Shown: positions 48,160 to 58,902, numbered from the stretch's first letter. The stretch: 64,000 nt of DNA from Unio delphinus (GCA_029339505.1 JAQISU010000166.1:4492501-4556500), one strand, 5' to 3'. Notes: generated from the sequence alone by a model not told the origin. Translations and numbers: made by a program.

Positions 48160-48300
48160 TAAATCCGAAATCCCACCCGGATAATCTTGTTACACTAACA
48201 TCTTAATACGGAACTGCTATATTAAGTGTTTGATATGGCTCGGCTGGGGCTTGAATCCGCGACCTACCGCATCCGAGACTGATGGTTGGACCACTTGAGT
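48160..48300 (-). mobile_element. SINE S2-like copy, diverged
   Basis: Plus-strand order CCCACCCGGATAATCTTGTT, ACACTAACATCTTAATAC, GGCTCGGCTGGGGCTTGAAT and CCGCGACC matches S2 (CCCACCCAGTCACATTATCT, TAACACTAACCTCTTAATGC, TCAGCCGGGGCTCGAACCC). The tRNA-like head has a different anticodon arm, so it may be a sister subfamily. Confidence 0.55.
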
Positions 48301-49102
48301 GGTCTAGGCTTACTCGAATTAAATGTCTTATATTTATAATTGACCATTGTTTGCTCTGGACTAGAACGAATATAATTTTTCCCAGCACGAGTTGGTCACA
48401 TTGTGTAATTTAGTGTAAGAGTGAATTGTCAATAGTTAACCTCTTCTACCAGCAGAAACAAATGCTTGTGGTTGACAGGTGTCTATATTTGAATTGACAA
48501 GCTGTTATTATTTACGAATCTTATAATGCGCAAATAATGAAAATAGTTCAATTAAATCCCACGCTCAACGTGCTGTTCGATTGAAACAAACATTATACTG
48601 TTGCATTCAGTTGCATCCCAACATTCTACGCCTTGTGTACAACAACGCTCAGCATTTGAACGAACTTTCTGATATGTTATTGTGACCTGTATACGGTAAA
48701 TGCGAACTACATTTTAAATTTTTGAAGGAAGTTATCATTTATTCTAAAATGTAGCCTGTGAAATCCCATTTCCATTGTGTATTTTTTATCGAATTTGTAC
48801 TGTTAAAAGTATTAATCACCTTGATTTATCTATGTCATAAAAATAAAAATACCTTGCATATACACCATTTATATTCACCATTGTTCGGGGAACTTCATAT
48901 ATTTTCACAATATAATAGTTTTGTTTTAAATACTTGTATCGATCGTTTGTAATAAATCGTATTCATGCATACTGTTTTTATCATGTAACTTTTTTTCGAT
49001 ATGGCGATATAGTCTTACAGTGGTTGTGCGCCGTAAAATTAATAATCAATCAATAAGTCAATAGACCAATCTTCCTTGTGTATATCATTTAATTCAAGAC
49101 TC

Positions 49103-49357
49103 AGGGACCCAGAATGTTCTAAAGCGCTTTCCTTTACGGATCACTTCATTCTCACCTGTCTCCGTGAGTTCGAGTCTAAGATTCGCCTAATGTAGTTGCG
49201 TGAGAAAGCTTGCCAGTAGCTTCTCATGGGTCGGTGGTTCTTTCCGTTTTTTTTTTCTTTCTTAAGGGTTCTTCCTCCACCAATAATACTGGCCGCCATG
49301 TATAGCCAATAGTGTGCTACAAAATGGCGTTAAGCCCTACAAAAACAAACAAACAAA
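49103..49357 (+). mobile_element. SINE S1 copy with 13-bp TSD
   Basis: AGGGACCCAGAATGTTCTAA starts the head, GTGAGTTCGAGTCTAAGATT holds the B box, the body GAAAGCTTGCCAGTAGCTTC is conserved, and a T-run insertion breaks the pyrimidine-rich part. The end is AAAATGGCGTTAAGCCCTAC and AAACAAACAAACAAA. An exact 13-bp duplication, TAATTCAAGACTC, flanks it at 49090-49102 and 49358-49370. Confidence 0.9.
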
Positions 49358-49681
49358 TAATTCAAGACTCCTATCTCTTATATCTCCTATCTCTTTGAAA
49401 TACGTTCTTGATATGTTATTACAGAGTTTGCATCTAATTAATAAACATGTAGGTTAATGCTAAACAAGGTCTTTCTATAACAGTGAAATATAAATATCGT
49501 ATTTATATATCTTTATTGCACTAATCAATAACTTGGAATTTGTTTATAATGGATTCACAACTATTCAAAGTTCCATCTGCGTTAATAGAATAATTCACGT
49601 AATTCCTTTTTGAAACCAAAGGTCTAGACAATATTTGTTAGCAGCAAAACTAGCTGTTACTGATTTCAGTCTGGATCAATA

Positions 49682-49732
<51 letters not shown>
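49682..49732. repeat. (AAT)n array, tail of the LINE
   Basis: About 17 AAT units on the plus strand, immediately 3' of the minus-strand LINE. Confidence 0.93.
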
Positions 49733-49735
<3 letters not shown>

Positions 49736-50248
49736 GAATTTGTATAGCACCTAATCTTTCGAAGCTCAAAGTGCTTTACACCATCGATGCTGATATGACT
49801 GCACTACAGAAAAACAAATGACAAAAACAATGAAATTGGAAACATAAAAACATGCTTAAAACATATAAGATACAAACACAATTAGGTCTCTAAGTTTGTC
49901 CTTGAAGTCGAAACAGGCGAGTTTTAAGAGCACTCTTAAAAGGGACCACTGTGTCTTTGTGTCTAATTTCAATGGGCAATTCGTTCCACGTCGTCGGGCT
50001 CTGGTATGCAAACGAACGTTGTCCGTATGACTTTGTTTTCACTGTGGGGACAATGAGAATACGATTATCAGACGAAGAGCGTAATTATCTAGCTGGTGTA
50101 TACACATGGGTGAGGTCGGATAGATATGTTGGACTGGAGTCTTGTCAGTGAAACATAGCACAGAGAAAAAATTGTGTTTGATTCTGTATCGAATCGATAG
50201 CCAGTGTAGGGTACAGAGCAGTGGTGAGGTGTGCTCTGATCGAGGTAC

Positions 50249-51134
50249 TCAAACGATGATCCGTGCAGCTGTGTTTTGAACTTTTTGAAGTTTCTGGAGG
50301 AAATATTGTGACGAAACAGACAGAAATGAGTTACAATAGTCGATTCTTGAAAGTACTAATGAACACACAAGTGTTTTAGTGGCATCAACTGAAGGATATT
50401 TACGAATGGAACTGATGAGTCTCAATTCAAGATATGCAGCCTTGCATATGTTCATGACATGTTGGTGCAATGTGAGAGTACTGTCTAGAGTAACGCCTAG
50501 GTTTCGTACTAACTGAGAATTTAATGTTGGTGTTGCTGATATTTATTGTCTGAGGTAAAGGATGTGAATGAGAAAGTCTTTGTGTTGTGATCAGAATATC
50601 CTCAGTTTTATCATCATTCATCTGCAGCTTGTTACATGTCATCCATGATTTCACATCAGAAATGCACCTCTCTACTCCATAGATGGTAGCATCAACTGTT
50701 GGGTGCCTAGACTTGTATATTTGGGTGTCATCAGCATACAACTGGTGCGACACTGGGTGATTATCTATGACACTTGAGATCGGCTGAGTGTACAGAATGA
50801 AGAGAACAGGTCCCTGTGAAACACCACAAAATACGTCAACTGGGCTGGAGTGTATTCCATTTGCAGATATAATTTGTGTCCTGTTGACTAAGTAGGACTT
50901 GAACCACTGTAAGGCTATATTCTGAATGCCAAATACATGCTGGAGACGGTGAAGTAATATATCATGGTCTATTGTGTCAAATGCTGCAGATAAATCCAGG
51001 AGAGTGAGGACTGTAATCTTTCCACTATCCAAAGCAGAGAGAATGTCATTAAATACTTTCAGAAGAGTAGTTTCCGTACTGTGGCAAGGGCAATATGCAA
51101 ACTGTACATTGCTATAAAGACTGTTTGAATTCAA
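50249..51134 (-). pseudogene. LINE reverse transcriptase domain
   Basis: The frame 51134-50427 encodes QFAYCPCHSTETTLLKVFND, then LLDLSAAFDTIDHDILLHRL with the first catalytic Asp (residue 47), then the GVSQGPVLFILYT block, then HQLYADDTQIYKS with the YADD box (residues 133-136). The block GVSQGPVLFILYT is about four residues shorter than the family's usual GVPQGSVLGPILF, an in-frame deletion of about 12 nt near a site that shapes the active centre. A frameshift near 50450 moves the post-RT part, RIDYCNSFLSV and LQKLQKVQNTAARII, to another frame. Upstream of 51134 the N-terminal RT part is visible in a third frame (SVPKSCELDPIPTSLLLECL at about 51410-51350). Confidence 0.85.
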
Positions 51135-52315
51135 ATGAGATACAAGTTGGGTTAGAACAAACTTTTCTAAGATTTTTTAGATGAATGGGAGATTAGAAAC
51201 TGGGCGGTAGTTCTTTAAATCGTTATGGTCAAGTGTTGGATTCTTCAGCAGTGGATTTACGATGGCAGTTTTGAAAAATGATGGGAATTCCTCCGATGAG
51301 AGAGAGATATTAATAACATCAGTTAGTAAAGGCAATATTGGTCTAAGCACTCAAGCAGCAGTGATGTCGGAATTGGATCAAGTTCACAAGACTTTGGTAC
51401 ACTTTTCATCACGATTGTCAATATAAATAAATAAATCAATAGAAACAGGTTAAAATGCTCATAATGGTTGTCGCTGAAATTCTGCATCATAATTGTATGG
51501 TGACGAGTCAGCAGTTGAAATTGTGCTGTCAAGCAAATCTCTAATGGTTTGTAATTTGTCACGGAAGAAATTTGCAAATTGGTCCGAAAGGTCTAGTGGA
51601 GAGAATGTTGTTGGAAGTGGTGTACATTTTGTTCCTTGACATTAGTTTGTTAGTTATCTCGAAGAGCTCTTTGCAGTTGGAACTCTCCGTGATCTTAGTA
51701 CTGTAGTGGGATAATTTGGCTAAATGGACTATGTTTGTGACGTTCTTCTTAGCGGCTTCATAGATTTGTTTATGAATAGTGAGTCTGGTGGAAAGCCAAA
51801 GCCTCTCTGCTTTTCGGCGATGTCTTTTAGCAGTGCGAAGCTGGTCCCTAACACTGCTATACCATGGAGAACACTTTTTATTGATACTCTGCATTTGGTG
51901 GCTGGGACATGTTTTTCAAGCAATGAACGCAGGCAGTTATCAAGTTGTTCCGCTGTTGGATGTAAGAAAATTGTTAGGTTTTCTTGGATGTCATGCATGA
52001 ATTTGGTTCCATTTATCATGCGGAGGTTTCTCACAGTAGCAAATAGAGGTGGAGGGTTAGGGGCTGATACGTCGAGATGGCATACAATGCAGGGGTGATC
52101 CGATGCAAGTTCGTGGGATACAAGGGTGGATTGCAGAATATTATCATCAGGTCTATAAAGTAACCAGTCTAAAATGTGACCAAGTTTATGGGTGGGTTGG
52201 TTAACTGACTGTTTAAGATTGAAAACATGAATGGAATCTAGGAGTTTTGACGTGTATGTTTTTCCAGAACAGTCAAAGTGAAAGTTGAAATCTCCAAGAA
52301 TAATTAGGTTACCAC

Positions 52316-52765
52316 CTATCGCATTTCCAGAAGATTTTGAAACTGCTCCAAAAAGAGAGATTCAGTCAGCTTGTTTTTTCTACTAGGAGGAGGGCGGTAG
52401 AGACAGAAAAAATGGACTGACCTTTGTTCCAGTGTGAGCGTTGTTTGGACTAGTTCAAATGATGTGTGGCAGAAATTGAAGCTTGTGTTGTACTTAAGGC
52501 ATTTGATCATGTAATTCTTTGTAATTACAGCAATTCCACCTCCGGGAGAGTTGCGGGGGAACGACTTCATGGAGTAATCGCTGGGTGTTAAATCCGCACA
52601 CTTAGGTTCATCACCTGACAATCGTAACCATGTTTCTGTCAGGAAGAAGACGTCGATATTTTGGTCGTTGATAAAATTAACAATTTCTGCGTGCTTTTCC
52701 GGTGATCCTACTGACTGAGCGTTGAATAATGCAATGCGTAGTGGTATCCCCGGGACAGCTGACAT
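52316..52765 (-). pseudogene. LINE endonuclease domain
   Basis: A 149-codon frame: LRIALFNAQSVGSPEKHAEI supplies the first catalytic Asn (residue 15), FLTETWL the catalytic Glu (residue 44), then the SPGGGIAVITKN segment and FFCLYRPPPSRK. This is the apurinic-endonuclease-type nicking domain that starts target-primed reverse transcription in CR1/L2-type LINEs. It ends early at a frameshift; the rest of the domain continues in other frames toward 51900. Confidence 0.85.
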
Positions 52766-53483
52766 AACGGTTGACGATTTAAGAGGATTTTGAACCAGGT
52801 TTTTAAAATTAACGGCAGAATTTTTAATTGCTTAAATGCACTAAAAATATCAAAATCTAAAAGACATTTTAGATTCTAATTTTCTCAAATCTGTTTAAAA
52901 AGAGAATGCTTCTGACTCTGCAAACTAGAGATACAAATTAAAATCGTTTTATATATACCAGAATCTCATCCAACTCAGTGCAATGGAATCATTTAAATTG
53001 CATTATATTTGAATTTCATATAGTCTTTATTATAATCTGTAAGTATTACCTTTCTTTTAAATGTATTCATGCGCCGTTCTAAATGAATTTAGAGAAAAGT
53101 GAATCTTGACACTGAGTCTCGTTCGGTAGGCTGAAAAACGAGTACACTTTGATGATTCGAAACATTTTATAACTTAGTATTTTTATCCTATATGCGATGC
53201 AAGGAAATTCTGCTTTATATGAAACATTCAAGAGAGATAATGGCCTTACATTTTTGAAGTATCGATATAGTTATCTCCCTTGCCTTTCCAAGATATGCCC
53301 GTTGATTTTTAGAAGATACGGTTCTTCTAATACCTATAACAATTATAATCGATATTTCAAAAAAAGAAATGAATACCTTTTCAGCTGTTTGTAAAAATTA
53401 AACTGTAAATCTATCTGACTCGTGGCCTCGGCTTTTACCATACTTTTGAAATCAGCGTATGTCTCCTTTTGAAATCAGCGTAT

Positions 53484-53484
53484 G

Positions 53485-53552
<68 letters not shown>
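53484..53552. repeat. (TA)n microsatellite
   Basis: About 34 TA units. Confidence 0.96.
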
Positions 53553-53555
<3 letters not shown>

Positions 53556-53559
53556 TGAA

Positions 53560-53745
53560 TTACTTTTGTAATTTAATTTTTGGAATATTCTTGGATTACT
53601 TTTGTATTTGATTCTTAAAACTGTATGTTCTTTTTCCATTATTACTTCTTTTCGCCAGGGAAATAAATTATTTGTTTAATTTAACAAAGCTTGTTGTTTT
53701 CACTCTTTCTTTGTTACCGTTTATTAATAGCCTAAATTCGTAACA
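53560..53745 (+). repeat. R3 LTR-like 3' end (copy 2)
   Basis: ATTCTTGGATTACTTTTGTA, TTTGATTCTTAAAACTGTAT, AGGGAAATAAATTATTTG and TTGTTACCGTTTATTAATAG follow the same order as the 32030 copy. Confidence 0.5.
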
Positions 53746-53754
53746 AGCTGCTTT

Positions 53755-54040
53755 CATATCGGTAATATATGTATATAATATCAGCATTTTCGGCATATTT
53801 GCACTCATGTCGCTTTATCCGTAGTCATATCGGTAATATCTGTATGTAATTTCAGTTTATCTGTATTCATGTCGGATATATATGTATGCAATTTCGGTAT
53901 ATCTGTACTCATGTCGCTTTATCCGTAGTCATATCGGTAATATCTGTATGTAATTTCAGTTTATCTGTATTCTTGTCGGATATATATGTATGCAATTTCG
54001 GTATATCTGTACTCATGTCGGTTTATCTGTGTTCATGTTC
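53755..54040. repeat. Complex tandem repeat, 104-bp unit
   Basis: CATATCGGTAATATCTGTAT starts at 53826 and again at 53930, and a shorter variant starts at 53755. Within the unit, shorter phrases such as TATCTGTATTCATGTCGGAT and TATCTGTACTCATGTCG alternate, which gives a two-level repeat. Confidence 0.88.
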
Positions 54041-55180
54041 AATTTTTTAAGCAGTGTTTTCAATAGGCACTGTTTTAATTCTTTCACAACGAACTCAATT
54101 GAATAAAGTTCTTTCAAAATTGAACTCTAAATCTTACACTTAGGAATCAATTTAGATCCCGTCTGCTACATCGAAAGCCGAGAAACAAATATGAACTAAA
54201 CTAATTATCATACATAATTGCTTTATTAACTTATTATGTGAAATAACTTATGCCAAAATATTGTTTAACCGCAAGGTGTAATGTCACCTCATTTCAATAG
54301 TGAACGAAAATAGATTATGCAGAGTGAATAATGGCTATAATTACATATAATCTATCTTCTTTGTGTTTCCCAAATTTCTGTTGTTTTTTATTTTTTTTAA
54401 ATATTTACTATATTCCATATATGGTTCCGTGTAATCCCAAATCACAAATACATGCTGAAAAATATATATTTTCATGGCCATACAGACATACAATACACAT
54501 TTATAGCACTTTTTAAAATTTAATTCCATTGCACGCTATTGTAATGTAATATTGTTTATTGGACTTGATTTTTTAACAATTAAGTTCAATTCTGTTTGAC
54601 CTGACTTTTTTAATTTTCATTGGTATAAACATAGTAATAGAAACATGGTCTACTATATTTTCAGACCTTGATTCAGAACCAGTGACACATTTAGTAAGCA
54701 AACTTTTAATATTCTTCTTTCTCAGAGTAAGAAGTATTCAGTTAAGTGAAATCATACCGCGACTAGATGATATTTATCATGTAACACACTTCCTTTTTAA
54801 GAAGACTGACTCCGTTCTTGGCATTTGTTTAGCGTCTTAGTTAGACGTCTTACTAATGTTGTGAAAAAGAAATGTCAGTCGTGCCTTAACACTTGAGACT
54901 TCGAGTTCTTTCTGTTTTGTCCAGTTTCGGCTAATTATTTTATTTGCTTCAAATTATTTTGAATTCAAGTGATTCTTTTCCCTGGAAATGTTAGTGATCT
55001 AAATTAATTCTTGGACAAGGACATGTATCGAAATTTATACGGGAATCAAACATTGGAATACTATTTTCTGTAATTCAACAAGAGATTGAAGACACTGCAG
55101 TACTTCGCAGGTTATAACAGACGTTGTCATATTTCATTTTGGATTTCATCGGGATTCGAACTCAGTTTCATTTAGGACGT

Positions 55181-55186
55181 TTTATT
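55181..55186 (-). promoter_or_regulatory. Polyadenylation signal of USP gene A
   Basis: AATAAA on the minus strand (TTTATT on the plus strand), 159 nt after the stop codon of the last exon. It is the first canonical hexamer I found downstream. Confidence 0.6.
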
Positions 55187-55199
55187 ACTATGACTTCTA

Positions 55200-55318
55200 C
55201 TTTCTTATTATTGGATTTTTTTGGATTTTATTCGTAAAATCCTAAGCTCATTTTTCTGGGTTTTTTTTCACTTGATATTATAGGGAAATAAACCGATCAC
55301 AACATGTTTTTCAACTTT
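55200..55318 (+). repeat. R3 LTR-like fragment, antisense to USP A 3' UTR
   Basis: GGATTTTTTTGGATTTTATT and ATAGGGAAATAAACCGATCA fit the R3 order on the plus strand. It overlaps the presumed 3' UTR of gene A on the other strand. Confidence 0.4.
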
Positions 55319-55344
55319 AAACAACACCTTATATGTAGCATCAG

Positions 55345-55548
55345 TCAAATATCCTTGTTTCGGCACACGAACACCGGGACAGGGGAATGATGAATTATAT
55401 AGTCACTAACACTCCCGAGCACTGTACGCTGAAACTTGCCGAGCCTACGACTTCCAGTTACGATCAGATCCGCATCGTGAGAGGAGGCTGCCTGCACGAT
55501 AGACTCTCCAGGATTATGACCCGTAAGGCGTACAATCTTGGCTTCAAT
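55345..55548 (-). CDS. Universal stress protein gene A, last exon
   Basis: A terminal exon of 67 codons plus TGA on the minus strand, preceded by the acceptor CACTCCACTCAG and read in phase 0. It begins IEAKIVRLTGHNPGESIVQA and ends PVPVFVCRNKDI. This is the C-terminal half of a USP domain: the GxPGE-like turn (HNPGES), the strand ADLIVTG, then the nucleotide-binding loop and SDYIIHHSPVPVFVC, the last helix and strand. The usual loop motif is G-x2-G-x9-G-S/T. Here it reads GSRRLGKFQRTVLGS, so the second Gly is Arg while the first Gly and the final GS are kept. That may weaken ATP binding. Total length with the expected other exons is about 164 residues, normal for a single-domain USP. Coding on the plus strand at 55387-55650 is a shadow. 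Confidence 0.92.
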   Translation of the reverse strand: MEAKIVRLTGHNPGESIVQAASSHDADLIVTGSRRLGKFQRTVLGSVSDYIIHHSPVPVFVCRNKDI

Positions 55549-57669
55549 CTGAGTGGAGTGAAAAAGAAGATAGGTATAAAAAAAATTGCGTGTATGATCT
55601 TCAGTCCTACTACTATTTTACCAGACTATAGGAAATGTTTTGGTAAATGAAAATAGCACGCTTCATAAAACCTTTAAAAAATAAGTTCAAAAGCAAGCAG
55701 CATAATTATGAGAGAAACTTCATGAAAGACAGAATCAACATGCAGAGTCAAACATTTTATCAGACATTTTGTTCTCAAAATATTACTCAACGATTTATTC
55801 TCTGTTTCGTTTTATGCTCATACATATGCACATGTTTCTGCATCCGAAAATACGAAAATAAGTATTTTTAATAACGGAAAGGAACATTTTCATTTTTCTC
55901 TAATGATTATAAAGATATAAGGTTTAATGGCGGTAATTGTTTGTACGATATTTAGAAGCACTGAAAATAATTACATATCTGCCTTAAATCCAAAAAAAGA
56001 GAGAACAAAAAAAAAACAACGAATGTTTGTAGAACAAATCTGCCAAGTGTGGTAACCCTGGTTACGTCACTATCCTTTTGACACCGATAAAGAATGGATA
56101 CTATTACGGGTAAAATTGTGTCGTTTGTCTAAAAGGTCTACATGCAACCCTTCAAGTTGATGATGGCATAGGTACCTTTAAAATTCAGTTAATAACTAAC
56201 TTACCTTGTTCTTAGAATAATGCTCTGAAATATAGCGATAGGGGAAAGGAATCTATGCCCATGCTTTATAATAAGTAAGCGATTAACTATTTATACTAAA
56301 ACTATTTTAGTCTAAGAAAGAAACATACAGAAAAATGGGATGTTTCTATGGATAGGTTTAAAACGCGTTTTGAGTATTCGAGTACAAAATACTTCGATGG
56401 CCTTAAGTCAGAGATACACGACACCTAAACTAATACTAATTCGATTTGAACATAACGTAGATTCAAGCCCATCTGATAGGTTGATTTTTCTGACATTAAA
56501 ATTGCAAAATCATAGGCAAATTGCATCGAGTGTACACGGGATTCATAGACAAAATGTATCTAGTGTGTACAGGATTCATAGCAAAAGTGATCGAGCGTGT
56601 ATAATATTCATAGGCAAAGTTATCGAGTGTGTACAGGATTCATACGTAAAGTGATCGAGTGAGCATATGAGTCATATGCAACGTGATCGAGTGTGCACAG
56701 GATTCATAATTAAAGTGATCGAGTGTGTACAGAATTCATTGTAAAAGGGATCGAGTGTGTACAGGATTCATAGGCAAAGTGATCAATCGAATGTGTACAG
56801 TATTCTAAGGTAGAGTGATCGAGTGAGCATAGGAGTCATAGGTAAAGTGATCGAGTGTGTACAGGATTCATAATTAAAGTGATCGAGTGTGTACAGAATT
56901 CAGAGTAAAAGTAATCGAGTGTGTACATGATTGATATACAAAATGATCGAGTGTGTACAGGATTCATAGGGAAAGTGATCGAGTGTGTACAGGATTATTA
57001 CTTAAAGTGATCGAGTGTGTTCAGGATTCATAGTTAAAGTGATCGAGTGTGTACAGGATTCATAGTAAAAGTGATCGAATGTGTACAATATTCATAGGCA
57101 AAGTTCTCGAGTGTGTACAGGATTCATAGGTAAAGTGATTGAGTGAGCATATGAGTCATAGGCAACGTGATCGAGTGTGTACATGATTCATAATTAAAGG
57201 GATCGAGTGTGTACAGAATTCATAGTAAAAGGGATTGAGTGTGTACAGGATTCATAGGCAAAGTGATTGAGTAAGTACATGATTCATAGGTAAAGTGATC
57301 GTGACAAAATTTAAGTAAAGCAAAGGTTATTTGGCTCATAATTTCCGTGTATGTTAGAAAATAAATTTTACCTACAAATAACACACAGAATCCCAACAGA
57401 GACTGAATGCGTGCTATTAATTTGGATAAAAAGGATTGATAAGAAACCTCTTTCTATTTTTCATTTTTGGCATTCAGTGAATTGAAACATTTCAATTGCC
57501 TTTGTACTTATATGTACTACCTATACCCACTATAATTTGCAGGTAATTTTTAGATTTTTAGATTATAGTTTTGTTGTACACACTACCAATAAATAGTAAG
57601 TTTTCTAAAGACTAATACAAACGTTTCGATTCAGTTTTATTTCTTAAAGACGACGTATTCCTCACTTAC
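55549..57669 (-). other. Intron 3 of USP gene A, 2121 bp
   Basis: Runs from the donor GTAAGTGAGG (57669 down) to the acceptor CCACTCAG (55549). Phase 0 at both ends. About 40 percent of it is a 32-bp minisatellite. Confidence 0.85.
56511..57300. repeat. 32-bp minisatellite, about 24 copies
   Basis: Unit GATCGAGTGTGTACAGGATT plus CATAGGTAAAGT, with an exact 32-bp period in many places (for example 56849 and 56881). Recurrent variants are GAGCATATGAGTCATAGGCA, CATAATTAAAGT and CAGAGTAAAAGT. Variant types recur in the same order in two places (56640-56760 and 57140-57260), which suggests a larger segment was duplicated. It lies within intron 3 of USP gene A. Confidence 0.93.
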
Positions 57670-57770
57670 ATGATAATGATTGGCCATTTCTCTCAATCGG
57701 CCCAAAAATAATTTAGTGTTTCTCTCTTCCTCGGAGGCTATTCTGCTTGACACCTTCGGATCTGACGTTA
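57670..57770 (-). CDS. Universal stress protein gene A, exon 3
   Basis: A 101-nt internal exon on the minus strand between the acceptor CTCTTCTGCAG and the donor GTAAGTGAGG. It takes two bases to finish a split codon, then 33 codons, TSDPKVSSRIASEEERNTKL and onward to MANHYH, ending in phase 0. This is the linker and second helix of a USP domain, where family members have a Glu-rich helix between the second and third strands. The phase fits the last exon at 55345-55548 and also the phase 1 end of exon 2 in gene B, so the paralogues share a gene plan. Exons 1 and 2 of gene A were not found up to base 64000. The first nine bases of the exon and the splice acceptor form part of a 53-bp tandem repeat that continues into the intron. 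Confidence 0.82.
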
Positions 57771-58083
57771 CTGCAGAAGAGAGGGATCAAAGGTTACAAT
57801 TTGTGACGGGTACACTGACGTTACTGCAGAACAGAGTGATCAAAAATGACAATTTGTGACGGATACACTGACGTTACTGCGGAATAGAGTGATGATCAAA
57901 AGTTACAATTTGTGACGGGTACACAGACATGCTACAGAATAGACTGATCAAAAGTTACAAATTGTGACGGGTACACAGACGTTGCTACAGAATAGACTGA
58001 TCAAAAGTTACAATTTGTGACGGGTATACAGACGTTACTGCAGAATAGAGTCATCAAAAGCTACAATTTGTGACGGGTACACA
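57764..58083. repeat. 53-bp minisatellite containing the exon 3 splice acceptor
   Basis: GACGTTACTGCAGAATAGAG begins at 57764, 57817, 57870, 57926, 57978 and 58031 (spacing 53, 53, 56, 52, 53). Each unit continues ATCAAAAGTTACAATTTGTG and ACGGGTACAC. The first unit overlaps the 5' end of USP A exon 3: on the minus strand TTCTGCAG/TAACGTCAG is the real 3' splice site. The other five units carry the same boundary as TTCTGCAG, TTCCGCAG or TTCTGTAG, all retaining AG. Confidence 0.93.
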
Positions 58084-58399
58084 GACGGCCACTACCGAGT
58101 CTTGTGTTCGTACTAATGAACATATATTTGTTCAGGAGACCTAAGTACAAGACGTCGAGCTTGCTTGCAAACTTCATGTACTTTGGACCAAACCCTAAGA
58201 TCCAATGTAAATAATGCTATAGTTTATTTAGAAAATACCACCATTTATTAAATCATAAATTGTATTTAAACCACTTTTATTAAAATTATTATCAATTTAA
58301 ATAAATCGTGTGAATACAAAAATCGTTCAAGGACAAATCTTCCATTGATTATTTTGCATTATGAAATACCCAAAGCCCCTTCGATCACGAAAATGAGTC

Positions 58400-58672
58400 C
58401 TTGAGACATGGCATAGGCCGTTTGGGACAAATAATTGGTCCGTTGGGTCATGGGGTAGGCCCTTTGAATCATGAAAGTGGTCTATTGATATGTGTGATAG
58501 GCCCCTTGGATCATCGAATTAGGCCCTTGAGTCATGGGAGAGGCTTTTTTGGTAAGGAATTGGTCCGTTGGGTCGTGGAATAAGCCCCATGAATCATGAA
58601 AGTGGGTCTTTGGGTCGTGGGATAGGCTCCTTATATCATGGATTTGGGCCCTTGAGTCATGGGACAAGGTGT
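58400..58672. repeat. Degenerate minisatellite with 125-bp higher-order unit
   Basis: Short variants of GGGTCATGGGATAGGCCCCT and TTGAATCATGAAAGTGG recur about every 32-36 bp. The pair starting GGTCCGTTGGGTC (58437 and 58562) shows a 125-bp higher order. Confidence 0.8.
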
Positions 58673-58847
58673 CAAAAAGTCAACAAGCAGGATATTACCA
58701 AAACATGTAAACAAATCAAAGTACAAATTTATGAAATGGATTTGAATGTTTTAAATTGTACATGCTTTGAAAGGAAGAGGATATTGCACATTTACATAAT
58801 TACTTGCAACTATATATGGTTCGAGGAGTGTACATTATTAGCATGCG

Positions 58848-58849
<2 letters not shown>

Positions 58850-58902
<53 letters not shown>

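Larger units (their letters stand above)
49682..52790 (-). mobile_element. CR1/L2-like LINE, about 3.1 kb, defective
   Basis: A minus-strand non-LTR retrotransposon holding most of ORF2: apurinic-type endonuclease (52765-52316), linker (51894-51560), reverse transcriptase (about 51420-50430) and the post-RT region (50470-49930). The 3' untranslated part has AAAGCACTTTGAGCTTCGAA and GTGCTATACAAATTCC, then a tail of about 17 ATT units (AAT on the plus strand, 49682-49732). This 3' end style is typical of CR1/L2-type elements. No ORF1 was seen beyond 52790, so it is probably 5'-truncated. Several frameshifts make it inactive. It lies in the intergenic region, in the same orientation as the USP genes. 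Confidence 0.85.
43747..55180. other. Intergenic region between USP genes A and B
   Basis: Spans from the start codon of gene B to the polyadenylation signal of gene A. It holds microsatellites, S1 and S2 SINEs and a LINE, listed separately. Stretches 44831-45584, 46350-48159, 52791-53483 and 54041-55180 show nothing I recognise. Confidence 0.6.

Noticed and set aside
51724..52098. Plus-strand 124-codon frame
   Set aside because: It is antisense to the LINE ORF2 linker region, which has family-typical sequence on the minus strand.
55387..55650. Plus-strand 87-codon frame that looks coding by composition
   Set aside because: It is the antisense shadow of the last exon of USP gene A, which has a clear domain match on the minus strand.
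56511..57300. Regular 32-bp repeats resembling a CRISPR array
   Set aside because: The units are directly adjacent with no unique spacers, the genome is eukaryotic and no cas genes exist here.
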